Source of the DNA: an uncultured Eubacteriales bacterium
GTDB lineage: Bacteria > Bacillota > Clostridia > Christensenellales > CAG-138
Assembly (NCBI GenBank): GCA_900542615.1
Contig: UQOG01000029.1
Span: forward strand, 1-16,482
DNA: 16,482 nt
Direction: 5' to 3'
Positions 14,889-16,482 of the stretch are shown in pieces. The position numbers and the translations under genes were made by a program. A model generated the notes under the pieces. It was not told the origin of the DNA. It searched no databases and saw nothing but the letters and a program-made list of their open reading frames with translations. How positions within the stretch are numbered: the stretch's first letter is position 1; every line of letters starts with the position of its first letter.

Positions 14889-15025
14889 GGGGGGGCGGCG
14901 GCGGGCGCTTTGCGCCCGGAAACGTCCATAGGGGCGGGGCCGGAGGCTCCGCCCCTATGGACGTTTTGTTTGGCGGCCCGGGGGCTCGCAGGGCCCCTGG
15001 GCACGCCAAACGCCGCCGCCCCCCC
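14889..15025. repeat. 137-base cloverleaf-like palindromic element, copy 1
   Basis: The ends form a perfect 15-bp outer stem: seven Gs then CGGCGGCG (14889-14903), with its exact complement at 15011-15025. Inside are three hairpins. H1 is GGGCGC-TTT-GCGCCC (14903-14917). H2 pairs AAACGTCCATAGGGGCGG (14920-14937) perfectly with 14949-14966 and continues inward to a GGA loop (one G·U), about 22 bp in total. H3 pairs GTTTGGCG (14968-14975) with CGCCAAAC (15004-15011) and continues inward, with one bulged A, for about 18 bp. It fills the gap between the convergent ntpD and the small minus-strand gene, ending 11 bases from the latter's stop. A second related copy starts at 16435. I do not recognise the family. 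Confidence 0.85.
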
Positions 15026-15036
15026 TGCGCCCTCCC

Positions 15037-15228
15037 TCAGACCAAATAGCTATCCGGGATTCCTTCCATCACCACGGTGAGCTTGTCCCCCTGGTCCGGT
15101 TCCTGCTCCAGCTCCAGCAGCAGCTTGGCTGCTGTCACCCGGTCGGCGGCCCGGACATCCGGATCCCCGCAGATGGCCAGCAGGCAGGATAGGGCGATCT
15201 CCCGGATCGCGGTTTTTTGTTCTTCCAT
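15037..15228 (-). CDS. Small hypothetical protein, 63 residues
   Basis: Starts at an ATG (complement of 15226-15228) with an excellent AAAGGAGGGG site 7 bases upstream, and ends at TGA (15037-15039). An in-frame extension to 15312 has no ribosome-binding site and would run through the promoter of the neighbouring gene. The protein is acidic and mostly helical: MEEQKTAIREIALSCLLAIC, a DRVTAAKLLLELEQE helix, and a C-terminal TVVMEGIPDSYLV. The DR-x-x-AAKLLLE pattern and the V-V-x-x-G-x-P-D-x-Y tail faintly resemble phage terminase small-subunit or similar DNA-packaging helical proteins, but I do not claim that function. It is divergent from the lipoprotein gene and convergent with ntpD. That it is real is supported mainly by the ribosome-binding site. 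Confidence 0.7.
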   Translation of the reverse strand: MEEQKTAIREIALSCLLAICGDPDVRAADRVTAAKLLLELEQEPDQGDKLTVVMEGIPDSYLV

Positions 15229-15258
15229 GGGCAATCCCCTCCTTTCCGCGCGATCGGA

Positions 15259-15287
15259 TTGTACACCCTTGCGAAGTATGCTATGAT
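15259..15287 (+). promoter_or_regulatory. Sigma-A promoter of the putative lipoprotein gene
   Basis: TTGTAC (15259-15264), a 17-base spacer and TATGAT (15282-15287), with TGC directly before the -10 (extended -10). The predicted transcript starts near 15294, about 30 bases before the ATG. The same AT-rich patch reads TACAAT on the other strand (complement of 15258-15263) and may contribute to the divergent small gene. Confidence 0.7.
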
Positions 15288-15323
15288 GAGGACAACGTAT
15301 TGTTTCACCCAAAGGAGGATTCC

Positions 15324-16391
15324 ATGCGCTCCATCATCCGTCCCGCCGCCCTTCTGGTGGCGTGCCTGTTTATTACCGGCTGCACCGCCCAGCCGGCCGC
15401 CACTCCCGCAGAGGAGGTAGTGACTCTGACCCCGGCCCCTGCGGATACCCCGGCCCCCCAGGCAGGGCCCGTGACCCTGTACTATCCGGAGGGAGCGACC
15501 GAAGGGGATGCGGCCTACAAGCTGACCTATACGCTGCCGGTCTTTTCCGGGGAGGATGCGGCTGCTGCGGCCATGAACGCGGCGGTTGAGGATTGGCGGC
15601 AGGAGCTTTTGGCCCGGGTGGAAACCGAACGGCTCCCCCTGGCGGACCGGGTCGAGGGGGCCGACCTGCCCGGCACCCAGGTCAGCAGCCTGTGCATCGA
15701 GGCGGAAACGCCTTTGGGCCGCTTTACCAGCGTGCTGTTCTATGAGGACGAGTGGTACGAAAATCAAAACGGTGCGGCCCAGCGGATCTCCACCCTGGTG
15801 TTCGATGAAATGGGCCGGGAATGCAACCTGGCGGCTGCCAGCGGGGTCTACGATCCCCTGCCCCTGGCGGCCCAGCAGGTGTGGAACATCATCAGCATGG
15901 ATCCCGGGGCCTATTATGGAGACCTGACCATCCAGGATGTGCGCGAGAGCCTGGATCTATATAACGGGTTTTCCGTATCGGAGGAGGGCTATACCCTATA
16001 TGTGCAGCCCGGGGTGCTGGCGGCGGACGAAAGCAATGCCGCGCCTCTGGAGTTCAGCTTTGGCCGCAACGGGCTATATCCGGACTTTGTGGGGGACCTG
16101 ATGACGGCGGAGGCGTACGAGACCCTGCTGCCCCAGCTCTTTGCCCTGGCCAGCCACTGCGGGCCGGGCTTCCAAAGCTGGCAGGGGGAAGCCTTTGACC
16201 CGCCGGAGGCCTTTACCCATGGGTTTCGGCTGGATTCCGCCAGCCTGCAAGGGGAGGAGCTGCTCCTGCGGGGCCAGCTGATCCAGGGGACGCCGGGAGA
16301 ACTGGAGGCAACGGAGATCGCCGCCGCCCAACTGACCCTGACCCGGGAGCAGGGGGACGGCTGGCAGCTGGCGTCCCTGGCCCTCTCGTAA
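15324..16391 (+). CDS. Putative lipoprotein with DUF4163/DUF3298 (RsiV/PdaC-like) features
   Basis: A 355-residue exported protein. The signal peptide RSIIRPAALLVACLFITGC has the lipobox ITGC with Cys20, so the mature protein is probably lipid-anchored on the outer face of the membrane. A Thr/Pro/Ala-rich linker (about 21-55) follows. The middle part (about 60-180, KLTYTLPVFSGEDAAAAAMN, then a strand-rich region with LYFEDEWYENQNG-like FYEDEWYENQNGA) resembles DUF4163. The next part (about 180-255, with GYTLYVQPGVLAADES and LEFSF) resembles DUF3298, the pair found in RsiV and PdaC. About 100 C-terminal residues are unassigned. The start has AAAGGAGG (15311-15318) 5 bases upstream and its own promoter. 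No sigma-factor gene is adjacent, so an anti-sigma role is not supported. Function unknown. Confidence 0.8.
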   Translation: MRSIIRPAALLVACLFITGCTAQPAATPAEEVVTLTPAPADTPAPQAGPVTLYYPEGATEGDAAYKLTYTLPVFSGEDAAAAAMNAAVEDWRQELLARVETERLPLADRVEGADLPGTQVSSLCIEAETPLGRFTSVLFYEDEWYENQNGAAQRISTLVFDEMGRECNLAAASGVYDPLPLAAQQVWNIISMDPGAYYGDLTIQDVRESLDLYNGFSVSEEGYTLYVQPGVLAADESNAAPLEFSFGRNGLYPDFVGDLMTAEAYETLLPQLFALASHCGPGFQSWQGEAFDPPEAFTHGFRLDSASLQGEELLLRGQLIQGTPGELEATEIAAAQLTLTREQGDGWQLASLALS

Positions 16392-16434
16392 GCGCGTTTG
16401 CGCCCGCCCGGGGCCTTGCAGGTTGCCCGGCCAA

Positions 16435-16482
16435 GGGGGGCGGCGGCAGGGCGCGAAGCGCCCGAAACGCGCAGGGGCGGGG
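16435..16482. repeat. Second copy of the palindromic element, truncated by the window edge
   Basis: GGGGGGCGGCGGC (16435-16447), then GGGCGC-GAA-GCGCCC (16449-16463), then AAACGCGCAGGGGCGGGG (16465-16482). This follows copy 1 block by block: the G-run/CGG arm, H1 with the same stem but a different loop (GAA for TTT), and the 5' arm of H2 with a variant middle (CGCA in place of TCCATA) before GGGGCGGGG. The remainder lies beyond the window. It begins 43 bases after the lipoprotein stop codon. GCGCGTTT (16392-16399), just after that stop, is complementary to AAACGCGC (16465-16472), so an alternative upstream pairing exists. Confidence 0.75.

Noticed and set aside
12698..15004. A 768-codon open frame on the minus strand across ntpB, ntpD and part of the palindromic element
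   Set aside because: Same reason: low-complexity antisense translation of conserved genes, reading through a strong terminator and hairpins.
14889..15025. Reading the cloverleaf as a tRNA or tmRNA-like gene
   Set aside because: The stems (15, 22 and 18 bp) are far too long, and there are no T-loop, D-loop or anticodon-loop signatures.
14889..16482. CRISPR-like or tandem direct repeats
   Set aside because: There are only two copies about 1.5 kb apart, with a gene pair between them, no regular spacers and no cas genes.

Overview
The window is GC-rich DNA from a bacterium, most likely a member of the Clostridia (Firmicutes). This rests on gene order (DUF1385/yqhQ–prmC–prfA–ywlC–ywlE–rpiB–upp), strong GGAGG ribosome-binding sites before nearly every gene, and sigma-A-type promoters that stand out as AT-rich islands. 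I see no phage, transposase, CRISPR, rRNA or tRNA.

Layout. (1) 1-165, minus strand: the first 55 codons of a membrane-anchored protein that runs off the left edge, divergent from the rest; its shape suggests a SpoIIQ-like M23 protein, but this is unproven. (2) 319-5217: a compact, mostly overlapping plus-strand housekeeping run of yqhQ (DUF1385 membrane protein), prmC (release-factor methyltransferase), prfA (RF1, the PrmC substrate), a Sua5/YwlC threonylcarbamoyl-AMP synthase, a YwlE-type low-molecular-weight phosphatase and rpiB. upp (5364-5993) follows after a 146-base gap holding GC-rich hairpins. A candidate internal promoter lies inside the 3' end of the Sua5 gene. (3) 5994-6271: a terminator region, a good sigma-A promoter (TTGCCC-17-TACAAT) and a structured leader. 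(4) 6272-14809: a complete nine-gene V/A-type ATPase operon in the Enterococcus hirae ntp order (G/H, I, K, E, C, F, A, B, D subunits), closed by a strong intrinsic terminator. (5) 14874-16482: a 137-base multi-hairpin element, a 63-codon minus-strand gene, a putative lipoprotein with DUF4163/DUF3298-like features, and the start of a second copy of the hairpin element at the right edge.

How it works together. Region 2 serves translation (RF1 and its methylase; t6A tRNA modification), sugar-phosphate metabolism and uracil salvage. Region 4 encodes a whole rotary ATPase: V1 = A, B, D, F; peripheral stalks = E, G; C connector; membrane part = I and K. The K proteolipid keeps all five residues whose side chains or backbone bind Na+ in E. 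hirae NtpK, so a sodium-translocating enzyme is predicted. In Bacillus subtilis the F-type atp operon follows upp; here a V-type operon occupies that slot.

The least explained feature is the repeated GC-rich cloverleaf-like element (14889-15025, and from 16435 to the end). It is the best candidate for something undescribed, though I cannot say whether it acts as DNA, as RNA or as a small mobile repeat.
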